DNA of 64,000 nt from an uncultured Gallionellaceae bacterium (GTDB lineage Bacteria > Pseudomonadota > Gammaproteobacteria > Burkholderiales > Gallionellaceae), in contig CAINCU010000005.1 in NCBI GenBank assembly GCA_903847155.1, positions 1-64,000 on the forward strand, given 5' to 3'. The translations under genes were made by a program, and so were the position numbers. Below the pieces are notes generated by a model. It did not search any database. It was not told the DNA's origin and was given only the letters and a program-made list of their open reading frames with translations. This document shows positions 34,567 to 42,881 of this stretch, one piece after another. The stretch's first letter is position 1; the number at the start of each line of letters is the position of its first letter.

Positions 34567-35931
34567 ATGCGCGGCCATGCCTCCTTAAAACGACGATTGC
34601 TGACACTGGCTCTGATGACAGTCATTGTGGTGTGGATCGGGGCAGCCACATTCATTTATTTTGATGCGCGCGAGGAATTCGACGAGGTGCTGGATGCGCA
34701 TCTGGCGCAGGATGCCGCGTTGCTGGTGGTGCAGGCAACGCACGAGCTGGATGAACTCGAAGAGGATCATGCACCGCAACTGCACAAGTATGCACGCGGA
34801 GTTGCGTTTCAAATATGGGAAAAGGGGACGCGGCTGCGCCTGCATTCCGCCAACTCTCCACCGCAGCATTTGACGGACGTGGGCGGCTTTAGCAACAGCA
34901 CAATAGATGGGCATCTTTGGCGCGTATTTAGTACTTGGGACGAGTCCGGCGAATATCTGGTTCACGTGGCTGAACGCGCCGATCTTCGGGAAAAATTGGC
35001 GCGTGATATTGCTGGCAATATGCTGTTGCCACTGTTGTTTTCCCTGCCATTGTTGGCGTTGTTATTGTGGGTAGCGGTGACGCGCGGGTTGCTGCCGCTG
35101 GACAAGCTGGCTGCAGATGTGGGGCAACGCGATCCGAAAACTCTTGCTCCGCTGGATATGGCTACTGCACCGCGCGAAGTGATGCCGTTGATCGAGCGTC
35201 TCAACCAATTGTTTGCGCGCATTGATGCAACTATCCAGAAAGAACGGCGCTTTACTGCGGATGCCGCGCACGAATTGCGCACCCCAGTGGCGGCGATCAA
35301 GGCGCAGGCGCAAGTGGCGCGCGCCGCAACCGGTGATGCAGAGCGCCTACATGCGTTGAACAACGCCATCCTCGGCTGCGATCGCGCTACGCATTTGATT
35401 GAACAGTTATTGACGCTGGCGCGGCTGGATGCGCTGGACGGTGGCGTGATAGAAATATGCCGCCTACGAGAAATGGCATCTGGTGAAATCGGAGCCATCG
35501 CTCCCTCTGCACTTGCCAAGGGTGCGCGCATCGAATTGGCGGAAGGTGATGAAATAACCGTTCGGGGTAATTCTGAGTTGCTTCGTATATTGATGCGCAA
35601 TCTGATCGACAACGCGGTGCGGCATACGCCGTCAGGAACGACAGTCAAAATATCTTTCGAATATCGACAAGGGGTAGCCAGTCTGTCGGTGAGCGATGAT
35701 GGGCCGGGCATTCCAGAGCAGGAAATTAACAAAGTGACGGAGCGGTTCTATCGCCCCGTGGACACGCAGGCCAGCGGCAGCGGTCTGGGGCTGTCCATTG
35801 TCAAACGAATCGTCGAATTACATGACGCATCGTTACGTTTTGAACAGGCTAATTCCAGTGGAGGTTTGCGCGCAACAGTGATGTTCGCGCAAGTAACGGA
35901 AGGTGATCGGAAAGTTGTCGGTGATGATTAA
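34567..35931 (+). CDS. Sensor histidine kinase (QseC-like)
   Basis: The 454-residue kinase has a membrane helix near residues 10-30, a periplasmic sensor of about 130 residues, a second helix (LLPLLFSLPLLALLLWVAV), a HAMP-like linker, the phospho-acceptor His235 in FTADAAHELRTPVAAIKAQ, and the ATP-binding boxes NLIDNAVRHTP, DDGPGIP and GSGLGLSIV. It pairs with the preceding regulator. Signal unknown; metal ions are a common input for QseC/PmrB relatives. Confidence 0.92.
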   Translation: MRGHASLKRRLLTLALMTVIVVWIGAATFIYFDAREEFDEVLDAHLAQDAALLVVQATHELDELEEDHAPQLHKYARGVAFQIWEKGTRLRLHSANSPPQHLTDVGGFSNSTIDGHLWRVFSTWDESGEYLVHVAERADLREKLARDIAGNMLLPLLFSLPLLALLLWVAVTRGLLPLDKLAADVGQRDPKTLAPLDMATAPREVMPLIERLNQLFARIDATIQKERRFTADAAHELRTPVAAIKAQAQVARAATGDAERLHALNNAILGCDRATHLIEQLLTLARLDALDGGVIEICRLREMASGEIGAIAPSALAKGARIELAEGDEITVRGNSELLRILMRNLIDNAVRHTPSGTTVKISFEYRQGVASLSVSDDGPGIPEQEINKVTERFYRPVDTQASGSGLGLSIVKRIVELHDASLRFEQANSSGGLRATVMFAQVTEGDRKVVGDD

Positions 35932-35940
35932 TAAAACGGT

Positions 35941-35956
35941 TAGTCCAATTGGACTA
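35941..35956. terminator. Palindrome between converging genes
   Basis: TAGTCCAATTGGACTA is a perfect 16-bp palindrome in the 47-bp gap between the kinase and the flavoprotein gene, with short A/T runs nearby. It is a possible weak bidirectional terminator. Confidence 0.35.
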
Positions 35957-35978
35957 TTCTAAAAATGCCTATGTGTTC

Positions 35979-37274
35979 TCAGGCAGTGCCGAATTTGGTT
36001 TCCACCAACACGCCAATCTCCTTGAGGAACGGCGTAGGCAAGATGCCGCCAGCACACACAATGACGGCATCGTTGGGGATGTCGAATTTGTTGCCTTCCT
36101 GTTCCAGCACAAGTTTGTCTTTTTCGATGAGCTTGACGTTCGATTTCAGGCGCACGTCGATTCTGCCGTTGTCGGTCATCGCTTTCAGGCGCTCACGGTT
36201 CTTCGGCTTGCCGCGCCCAAAAGCTTCACTGCGATAAGAAAGGGTAACCGTGGTGCCGGGTTGTTCTGCGATTGCGATGGCGGCTTCCAGCGCGCTGTCG
36301 CCGCCGCCCACCACCAGCACATGCATGTTCTTGTATTGCTCAGGGTCGATCATGCGATACACGACTTTGGGTTGTTCCTCACCGGGAACGCCCAGTTTGC
36401 GCGGCGTGCCACGCCTGCCGATCGCCAGCAAAACGGTGCGGGTTGCGTATTCACCTTTGCCGGTTTTGACGACGAAACCGCTGTCGGTTTTGGTGATGCT
36501 TTCCATGCGCTCGTTGAAATTAAGTTTCATGCCGGTTTTCTGGATGATGCCGTGCCAGAACTCAAGCAGTTTTTCCTTGCTGACTTCCTTGAACTGCATC
36601 TCGCCGACGATGGGCAATTTCACCGGTGCAGTCATTACCACTTTGTTACGCGGGTATTGGAAGACGGTTCCTCCGAGCGAGGTTTCCTGTTCGATGGTGA
36701 CATGACGCAACTTGTGCTCCATCGCCCCCAGCGTCGCCGTCAGTCCGGCAGGTCCGGTACCGACGATGACCACGTCGTAAGGATTGCTGCTGCCTTTGAG
36801 CTTGGCGATGTGTCCTATGGCTTGTGTGCCTTGCGTGGCAGCTTTGCGAATCAGCCCCATGCCGCCCAACTCACCCGCGATGAAGATACCTGGGACGTTG
36901 GTTTCGAAGCTGGGGCTGATGTGCGGAATATCCATGCCGCGTTTCGCGGTGCCGAACACCAGCGTGATCGCGTCGTGCGGACAGGCCGCTTCACACGCGC
37001 CGTGGCCGATGCAATGGGTCGGGTTAATCAGCACCGCCTTGCCTTTAATCATGCCGATCGCCGCTTCTGGGCAGGCCGGGATGCAACTGCCGGAGCCCAG
37101 ACAAATATTGGGATTGATCTCGGGGTGCAGCGAAGGGGGCTCGGTCAGGCCGGCTTCGATGGCTTCATTCATTATTTCGACCGCCGCGTTCTCTTGCTTC
37201 TTTCTGCCGCTCAAATAGAAATAGACAATGATGAACAAGGGAACGAGGTAAATGGCAAAATCAAAAATATCCAT
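35979..37274 (-). CDS. Membrane-anchored FAD/NAD(P)-binding oxidoreductase with two three-Cys Fe-S motifs
   Basis: The 431-residue protein has an N-terminal membrane helix (FAIYLVPLFIIVYFYL) and a two-cluster ferredoxin domain: CLGSGSCIPACPEAA and CIGHGACEAACPHDA. In both motifs the second Cys of the usual C-x2-C-x2-C-x3-CP is replaced (Ser, His). A thioredoxin-reductase-like flavin domain follows: FAD site VVIVGTGPAGLTATLGAME, NAD(P) site HVLVVGGGDSALEAAIAIAE and the second FAD motif VIVCAGGILPTPF. It is divergent from the membrane cytochrome of the multihaem cluster. A role in exchanging electrons between quinone or cytochrome and NAD(P) is inference. Confidence 0.82.
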   Translation of the reverse strand: MDIFDFAIYLVPLFIIVYFYLSGRKKQENAAVEIMNEAIEAGLTEPPSLHPEINPNICLGSGSCIPACPEAAIGMIKGKAVLINPTHCIGHGACEAACPHDAITLVFGTAKRGMDIPHISPSFETNVPGIFIAGELGGMGLIRKAATQGTQAIGHIAKLKGSSNPYDVVIVGTGPAGLTATLGAMEHKLRHVTIEQETSLGGTVFQYPRNKVVMTAPVKLPIVGEMQFKEVSKEKLLEFWHGIIQKTGMKLNFNERMESITKTDSGFVVKTGKGEYATRTVLLAIGRRGTPRKLGVPGEEQPKVVYRMIDPEQYKNMHVLVVGGGDSALEAAIAIAEQPGTTVTLSYRSEAFGRGKPKNRERLKAMTDNGRIDVRLKSNVKLIEKDKLVLEQEGNKFDIPNDAVIVCAGGILPTPFLKEIGVLVETKFGTA

Positions 37275-37445
37275 GGTGTGGGGTATATGAAAAAGGGATT
37301 TAGAGGCTCTTTAGTATCCGCGTGGCCGGAAAGTTTCAATACAGGCCAAGTGCTTGGGCACGAACCTTGCGGGATTTTGTCAACTGCCGCCCGCCGCAGC
37401 CGACGGCATTTTATGTTGCATGGCAAAATAAGACAAACTTCTGAA

Positions 37446-37474
37446 TTGCTGGAGGTTGTTTTCGCCGTTACAAT
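37446..37474 (+). promoter_or_regulatory. Candidate sigma-70 promoter of the multihaem cluster
   Basis: TTGCTG (37446-37451), a 17-bp spacer and TACAAT (37469-37474) lie 42 bp before the membrane cytochrome ATG, in the 242-bp divergent region. Confidence 0.4.
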
Positions 37475-37516
37475 CCGCGGCCCAAAAAAATACGACTTAC
37501 ATTGAAAGAGATAGTG

Positions 37517-38413
37517 ATGAGAGCGAAAGATCAATCGGAACATCTGCGCTGGCTGATATTTATCAGTATCGTGGGAGCCATTACGTTCGGCGGCTATTTT
37601 GCGTTGTACCCGCAAACACTGTTCAAGCCGGGTGAGCAACTCTTTGATTTCGGCTATAACCTTGGCTTGGCGGGCGGCTTGATGATGCTCGTGCTGCTGC
37701 TTTACCCATTGCGCAAGCGCGTCAAGTTTTTCGAGAACTTCGGCATATTGCCGTCCTGGTTTAAATGGCACATGGTGTTGGGCATCCTGGGGCCGATGAC
37801 CATTATTTTCCATTCTACCTATCATGTGTATATCCCCTTCCTTCACCCCATAGGCTCTCCGAACGCAGCAGTGGCCATGCTGTGTATGCTGATGGTATCC
37901 GGTAGTGGTACTTTTGGCCGTTTCTTCTATACCAAGATTCACCATGGTCTTTATGGCAAGCAAACCTCAGTGAACGAGTTGCGCGCCGACATGGAGCAGA
38001 CGGGTGATGTGAAATCGGTGCTCAGTTTTGCGCCTCATGTCGAAAAAGCACTGGATGAATTCCGCATACGTGCGGAGAGTTATAGCAAAGAATCCGGCTA
38101 CGGCTTCGCCAACTTTGTCAGGGTGGGTTATCAGGCTTCAGCGCTTTCGCGGGTACTGACCAAGGAAGTCCGCAACATCATGCATGAACAGGCGCGGGAG
38201 AAAAATTTCAGCGAGCAGCAATTGGCGGGTATGGAAAAGATGTTCCTTGAGTACCGCGAGAAAATTTCGTCATACCTTCGTGCAATGCGCGATGCCGCGC
38301 AGTTCCGCACCTATGAGCGCCTGTTCTCGTGGTGGCATATTTTCCATATTCCGCTGGTCTATATGATGGTGTTCAGCGCGTTCTACCACGTGTATGCCGT
38401 TCACGCTTACTAA
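37517..38413 (+). CDS. Inner-membrane b-type cytochrome candidate
   Basis: The 298-residue protein has about five membrane helices. His pairs spaced for bis-His haem b occur in one helix (WHMVLGILGPMTIIFHSTYH, His 14 apart) and in the last helix (HIFHIPLVYMMVFSAFYH, His 14 apart), suggesting two haems, one near each membrane face. A large soluble helical loop lies between (about residues 150-255). I do not recognise a named family; ferric-reductase-like membrane cytochromes are the nearest in design. It starts the run of cytochrome genes and ends 21 bp before the 24-haem gene. ATG 37517 is preferred to an upstream TTG. Confidence 0.7.
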   Translation: MRAKDQSEHLRWLIFISIVGAITFGGYFALYPQTLFKPGEQLFDFGYNLGLAGGLMMLVLLLYPLRKRVKFFENFGILPSWFKWHMVLGILGPMTIIFHSTYHVYIPFLHPIGSPNAAVAMLCMLMVSGSGTFGRFFYTKIHHGLYGKQTSVNELRADMEQTGDVKSVLSFAPHVEKALDEFRIRAESYSKESGYGFANFVRVGYQASALSRVLTKEVRNIMHEQAREKNFSEQQLAGMEKMFLEYREKISSYLRAMRDAAQFRTYERLFSWWHIFHIPLVYMMVFSAFYHVYAVHAY

Positions 38414-38434
38414 CCAACCGAACACTGATCGAAT

Positions 38435-40198
38435 ATGAAAATGTTCTTGCGCATACTCCTGCTGAGCAGCCTTTTTTTTGCGGCATCGGCACACGCCAAT
38501 AAATTGCTGATGCCGGGCGAAGTCATTAAAGGCCACGCCAAGGTCGAGGAGGATTGCGAAAAGTGTCACAAGAAATTCGACAAGGCCGCGCAGTCGACGA
38601 TGTGCTCGGATTGCCACAAAGATGTCGGCAAAGATATTGCCGACAAGACCGGCTATCACGGGCGTATGGATGCGGGCAAAGAGTGCAAGGAATGCCATAC
38701 CGAGCACAAGGGGCGCGATGCCAGGATCGCCGAGTTCGATCACGACAAGTTCGATCACAAGTTGACCGACTTTCAATTGAAGGAGAAACATCTCGGTGAA
38801 AAGGTGAAGTGCGGCAGTTGCCATAAGGCTGGCGTGAAATTCCGCGATGCGCCCAGTGTGTGCAATAGTTGCCACAAAAAGGACGACAAGCACAAAGGCG
38901 GCTTGGGCACTGACTGTGCCAAGTGCCACTCGGAAAAAGATTGGAAGACCACCAACTTCGATCACTCCAAGACCCATTTCAATTTGCTGGGCAAGCACGT
39001 AGAGGTGAAGTGCGACAAATGCCACATCGACGGCAAATACAAAGACACGGCCAAGCTGTGCAACTCTTGCCACCAGAAGGATGACAAGCATAAAGGCAAT
39101 TTCGGAACGAATTGTGAGACCTGCCATAGCGAGAAGGGCTGGAAAGAAATTATTTTTGAACACAACAAGAAGACCAAGTATCCGCTGTTCGGCAAACATG
39201 CCGAGGCAAAGTGTGTGAGTTGTCACAAAGGCAAGCTGTATAAGGAAAAGCTGAAGACGAACTGTTTCTCTTGTCACCAGAAGGACGACAAGCACAAGGC
39301 CTCTTTCGGTCCAAAGTGCGATACCTGCCACGTTGAGAAGGGGTGGAAGGAAATCTTGTTTGATCACGCCAAGCTGACCAAGTACCCGTTGCTGGGCAAG
39401 CATGCCCAAGCCAAGTGCGTGTCGTGTCACAAAGGCGATCTGTACAAGGACAAGCTGAAGCAGAATTGCTTATCTTGCCACTTGAAAGACGACAAGCACA
39501 AAACCACCTTCGGCGCGAAGTGCGAGGACTGCCACGTCGAGAAGGAGTGGAAAGAGATCAAGTTCGACCACGCCAAGCAGACCAAATACCCGTTGTTGGG
39601 TAAGCACGTTCCGGTCAAGTGCGTGTCGTGCCACAAGGGCGATTTATTCAAGGACAAGTTGCAAAGCAATTGCATCTTCTGTCACGAGAAGGACGATAAG
39701 CACAAAGGTCAGGAAGGCAAAAAATGCGAGTCTTGCCACGTGGAAGAATCTTGGAACAAGACTAATTTCAATCACCAGCGCATGTCGGCGTTTCCTTTGT
39801 TGGGCAGACATTCGCTCGCGGCTTGCAAGAAGTGTCATATCGTTCCGACTTTCAAGGATGCAGGCAGGGAATGCTTCGGCTGTCACGAAAAGGACGATAC
39901 GCACAAACGTAAGTTTGGTACGGAATGCCAGATTTGCCACTCAACGCGTGCGTGGCAGACATGGGATTTTGACCACAACAAGACCATGTTCAAACTGGAC
40001 GGGCCGCACAAAAAGATCGCCGACAGGTGTTACTCCTGCCACCAAAAGCCGATGGACAAGAAGGTGTTGCAGTCAACGGCATGCGGAAGCTGTCATGATC
40101 GCGATGATAGACACAATGGCAACTTCGGTGATCGCTGTGACCGTTGCCATGACGGGGATGACTGGAAAAAAGTGAAGATAGGTGCGACGGCGCGTTAG
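38435..40198 (+). CDS. 24-haem c-type cytochrome, probably periplasmic
   Basis: The 587-residue protein has a signal peptide (LLSSLFFAASAHA) and 24 CXXCH motifs by direct count. The middle is built of 68-residue units with three haems each: KYPLLGKHAQAKCVSCHKG, NCLSCHLKDDKHK, then KCEDCHVEKEWKEIKFDH. It is very rich in Lys and Asp with no lipobox or other anchor. Giant cytochromes beside porin genes are reported in neutrophilic Fe(II) oxidisers and proposed for extracellular electron transfer; by analogy this one would span the periplasm. Confidence 0.92.
   Translation: MKMFLRILLLSSLFFAASAHANKLLMPGEVIKGHAKVEEDCEKCHKKFDKAAQSTMCSDCHKDVGKDIADKTGYHGRMDAGKECKECHTEHKGRDARIAEFDHDKFDHKLTDFQLKEKHLGEKVKCGSCHKAGVKFRDAPSVCNSCHKKDDKHKGGLGTDCAKCHSEKDWKTTNFDHSKTHFNLLGKHVEVKCDKCHIDGKYKDTAKLCNSCHQKDDKHKGNFGTNCETCHSEKGWKEIIFEHNKKTKYPLFGKHAEAKCVSCHKGKLYKEKLKTNCFSCHQKDDKHKASFGPKCDTCHVEKGWKEILFDHAKLTKYPLLGKHAQAKCVSCHKGDLYKDKLKQNCLSCHLKDDKHKTTFGAKCEDCHVEKEWKEIKFDHAKQTKYPLLGKHVPVKCVSCHKGDLFKDKLQSNCIFCHEKDDKHKGQEGKKCESCHVEESWNKTNFNHQRMSAFPLLGRHSLAACKKCHIVPTFKDAGRECFGCHEKDDTHKRKFGTECQICHSTRAWQTWDFDHNKTMFKLDGPHKKIADRCYSCHQKPMDKKVLQSTACGSCHDRDDRHNGNFGDRCDRCHDGDDWKKVKIGATAR
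39178..39790 (+). repeat. 204-bp tandem coding repeats in the 24-haem gene
   Basis: The CVSCHKG codons recur at 39212, 39416 and 39620, exactly 204 bp (68 codons, three haems) apart, with high similarity between units. More diverged units extend to both sides. Confidence 0.85.
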
Positions 40199-40421
40199 CA
40201 AGCGTAAGCGCCGTTCGTCGTAAAGTGCAAACCGACGTACGGTATATCGATGGATGCTTTCGTCATGGATAATATTTTTACGAACTGTGCCAATTCACAA
40301 CAAGTAGCTTGCCGTGGTTTGCGTAATAGTTGCTTCTAAATTGCGAATGACCTATTCCTGAATACGGTATGTCTTGCGCGTATCAATATGAAGTAGTGAT
40401 GATTGTTAAAGGGGGTGGATC

Positions 40422-42785
40422 ATGAAACGATTAGGACGAGTATTGGGCAGTTTGATTGCCATAGCGCTAACCGTGTTGTCGTTGCAGGCCGTGGCCGAAA
40501 CGCAAATGGTTGGAAGAGATTTCAATCACATGTCCACCGGTTTTCCGCTTTACGGAGGACACGCCGCTGCAGCGTGCGAAACCTGCCACATGGGCGGTGT
40601 ATTCAAGGGTACGCCGAGAAACTGTGACGGTTGTCATGCAGTCGGCAGTCGCATCGTGGCACTACCCAAATCGAATAGTCATATCATCACCGATGCGGCC
40701 TGCGAAACCTGCCATTTCAATACATCCACCTTTCTGGGCGCGCGTTTCAACCATGGCACGGCCAAAACCGGACAGTGCGCCAACTGTCACAACGGGCGCA
40801 TCTCAACCGGCAAGACCGTGTCACACCTTTCGACCGCATCCTCTTGCGATCAATGTCACCGTAGCAGCGCTTGGCTCCCTGCGACCTGGAACCATGTAGG
40901 CATATCCGGAGATTGTGTTTCCTGCCACGGTGCAGCAGGTCCAGGCCGAACTTATATTTCTTCTACGCACTTGAGTCAGGCGGTGATGTCGGGAATGGGA
41001 ATCACCGGTTGTAATGTGTGCCACAAGAATTTCTACAGTTTCACCGGTGCAGTTTACGATCACGTCGGAGCATCGAACCAGTGCGATACCTGCCACGGCA
41101 ATCCGTCATTTCCAGGAGTAACGCAAAAGGTTTCGACCATCCATACCGGCACAGCCGCGATGGGGTTGACGTGCCAGGCATGTCACAAGAACTACACCAG
41201 TTTTACTGGCGCAACTTACGATCATGCGGGGGCGTCAACTTCCTGCGGGACTTGTCACGGAAATAGTCCGGCATATTTGGGTGTGAAGCAAACATCCAAT
41301 ACTATCCATACCGGCGTAACCGCGATGGGGCTGACGTGCCAGGCATGTCACAAGAACTACACCAGCTTTACCGGTGCAACTTACAATCATGCGGGAGCGT
41401 CAACCTCCTGCGGGACTTGTCACGGGAATAGTCCGGCGTACGCAGGCGTGGTGCAAAAGGCGAATACTATCCACAACGTCACCACCGCAATGGGCTTGAG
41501 TTCATGCCAGTCCTGCCATAAGAGCTACACCAGCTTTACGGGTGCGGTATTCGATCACGTGACTGCAAGTGCCTGCGCGACTTGTCATAGCGGTGCCTAC
41601 ACCACCAATGGCTCAATACTGGGCATGAATTCAGTTCAGGGGTTCACTCACGTCGCAACGACAGCAGCCTGCAGTACTTGTCATACTTCCAAAACCTCTT
41701 GGTTGGGAGCCAACACTCACACGGGGGTGATCGCGGGTATCTGTGGAACGTGTCATGACGGCGTGAATGCAAAAGGTAAATCGTCAGCCACATTGCATAT
41801 CCCGACCACGGGGAATAACTGTGACCTGTGCCATACCAGTACGACAAGTTTTGCAACATGGACGATGAACCATGCAGGGTCGTCAACTTCCTGCGGGACT
41901 TGTCACGGGAATAGCCCTGCGTATGCAAGTGTGTTGCAAACATCAAATGCTATACATACGGGCACAATCGCGATGGGGTTGACGTGCCAAGCATGTCACA
42001 AGAACTTCACCAGCTTTACTGGGGCAACGTACGATCATGCGGGGGCGTCAACTTCCTGCGGGACTTGTCACGGGAATAGTCCGGCGTATGCGGGTGTGGT
42101 TCAATCGTCAAACACTATCCATACCGGCACAACCGGAATGGGGTTGACGTGCCAGGCATGTCACAAGAACTACACCAGCTTTACCGGGGCAGCTTACGAT
42201 CATGCAGGGGCGTCCACCTCCTGCGGGAATTGTCATGGAAACAGTCCGGCGTATGCAGGCGTGGTGCAAAAGGCGAATACGATACACAACGTTACAACTG
42301 CAATGGGCTTGAGCTCTTGCCAGTCCTGCCACAAGAACTTCACCAGCTTCGTAGGTGCGGTTTTCGATCATGTGACAGCGAGCGCCTGTGCGACTTGTCA
42401 CAGTGGTGCCTACACAACCAACGGTGCGATTTTGGGCAAACCGACAAGCCACATTGCGACGACAGCGGCGTGTAGTGATTGCCATTCGTCCAAGACCACT
42501 TGGCTAGGTGCATTGGGTGGTGTTCCAGCGAACCATGTTACCTATCTAGGTGGTGTAGCGTGCGCAACTTGCCATACTGGGACAACAACAGTCTTGACCG
42601 GAGCACCCCTGCATGCCTATCTGTCTCAAACGGCATGTAATTCTTGTCACTATAAAGGTGCTGTTGTCTACGCACCTAACAATCCTCCGCAACAAAGTAG
42701 TCACAAGGGAAACGTAACGTGTTCAAGTAGTTCTTGCCACAAGCCTTTAGGTAGACAAGGCAGCGCCTTCACAGTTTGGGATTGA
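40422..42785 (+). CDS. 27-haem c-type cytochrome with one extra CX4CH site, probably cell-surface
   Basis: The 787-residue protein has a signal peptide (LTVLSLQAVA) and 27 CXXCH motifs by direct count, plus CSSSSCH near the C-terminus, a CX4CH site that may hold a 28th haem. Compared with the 24-haem protein it is Gly/Ser/Thr/Ala-rich and low in Lys, as expected of an exposed protein. His residues in YDHAGAS and NTIHTG recur before haem sites and are likely distal ligands. The ribosome site is GGGGGTGGATC. It lies between the 24-haem and barrel genes. Confidence 0.92.
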   Translation: MKRLGRVLGSLIAIALTVLSLQAVAETQMVGRDFNHMSTGFPLYGGHAAAACETCHMGGVFKGTPRNCDGCHAVGSRIVALPKSNSHIITDAACETCHFNTSTFLGARFNHGTAKTGQCANCHNGRISTGKTVSHLSTASSCDQCHRSSAWLPATWNHVGISGDCVSCHGAAGPGRTYISSTHLSQAVMSGMGITGCNVCHKNFYSFTGAVYDHVGASNQCDTCHGNPSFPGVTQKVSTIHTGTAAMGLTCQACHKNYTSFTGATYDHAGASTSCGTCHGNSPAYLGVKQTSNTIHTGVTAMGLTCQACHKNYTSFTGATYNHAGASTSCGTCHGNSPAYAGVVQKANTIHNVTTAMGLSSCQSCHKSYTSFTGAVFDHVTASACATCHSGAYTTNGSILGMNSVQGFTHVATTAACSTCHTSKTSWLGANTHTGVIAGICGTCHDGVNAKGKSSATLHIPTTGNNCDLCHTSTTSFATWTMNHAGSSTSCGTCHGNSPAYASVLQTSNAIHTGTIAMGLTCQACHKNFTSFTGATYDHAGASTSCGTCHGNSPAYAGVVQSSNTIHTGTTGMGLTCQACHKNYTSFTGAAYDHAGASTSCGNCHGNSPAYAGVVQKANTIHNVTTAMGLSSCQSCHKNFTSFVGAVFDHVTASACATCHSGAYTTNGAILGKPTSHIATTAACSDCHSSKTTWLGALGGVPANHVTYLGGVACATCHTGTTTVLTGAPLHAYLSQTACNSCHYKGAVVYAPNNPPQQSSHKGNVTCSSSSCHKPLGRQGSAFTVWD
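41130..42440 (+). repeat. Nested coding repeats (165 bp and 813 bp) in the 27-haem gene
   Basis: The TGCCAGGCATGTCAC site occurs at 41172 and 41337 (165 bp, 55 codons, two haems) and again at 41985 and 42150, an offset of exactly 813 bp (271 codons). The following segment with CGAATAC at 41461 recurs at 42274, also 813 bp later. The array thus holds short tandem units inside a larger in-frame duplication. Confidence 0.9.
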
Positions 42786-42881
42786 TGGTGTTTTGATTTG
42801 GGGCCGCGCGGGAGGTTGCTGCGCGGTCTATTTGAACTTTATGTGGGTTTCGAAAGTTCTAAAGTTGTCGGGAGTTGAAGA

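Noticed and set aside
35949-37505. Plus-strand 518-codon frame opposite the flavoprotein
   Set aside because: It is antisense to a gene with clear FAD, NAD and Fe-S motifs; its own product shows no domain.
38270-39430. Minus-strand 386-codon frame opposite the 24-haem gene
   Set aside because: The complement of the repeated CXXCH/Lys codons gives a hydrophobic Leu/Val-rich pseudo-membrane protein. No ribosome site; the sense gene is certain.
41130-42440. Repeats resembling a CRISPR array
   Set aside because: The repeats are in-frame coding units of a multihaem cytochrome with 165-bp and 813-bp periods, not short repeats with unique spacers. The same holds for the 90-bp array at 11-345.
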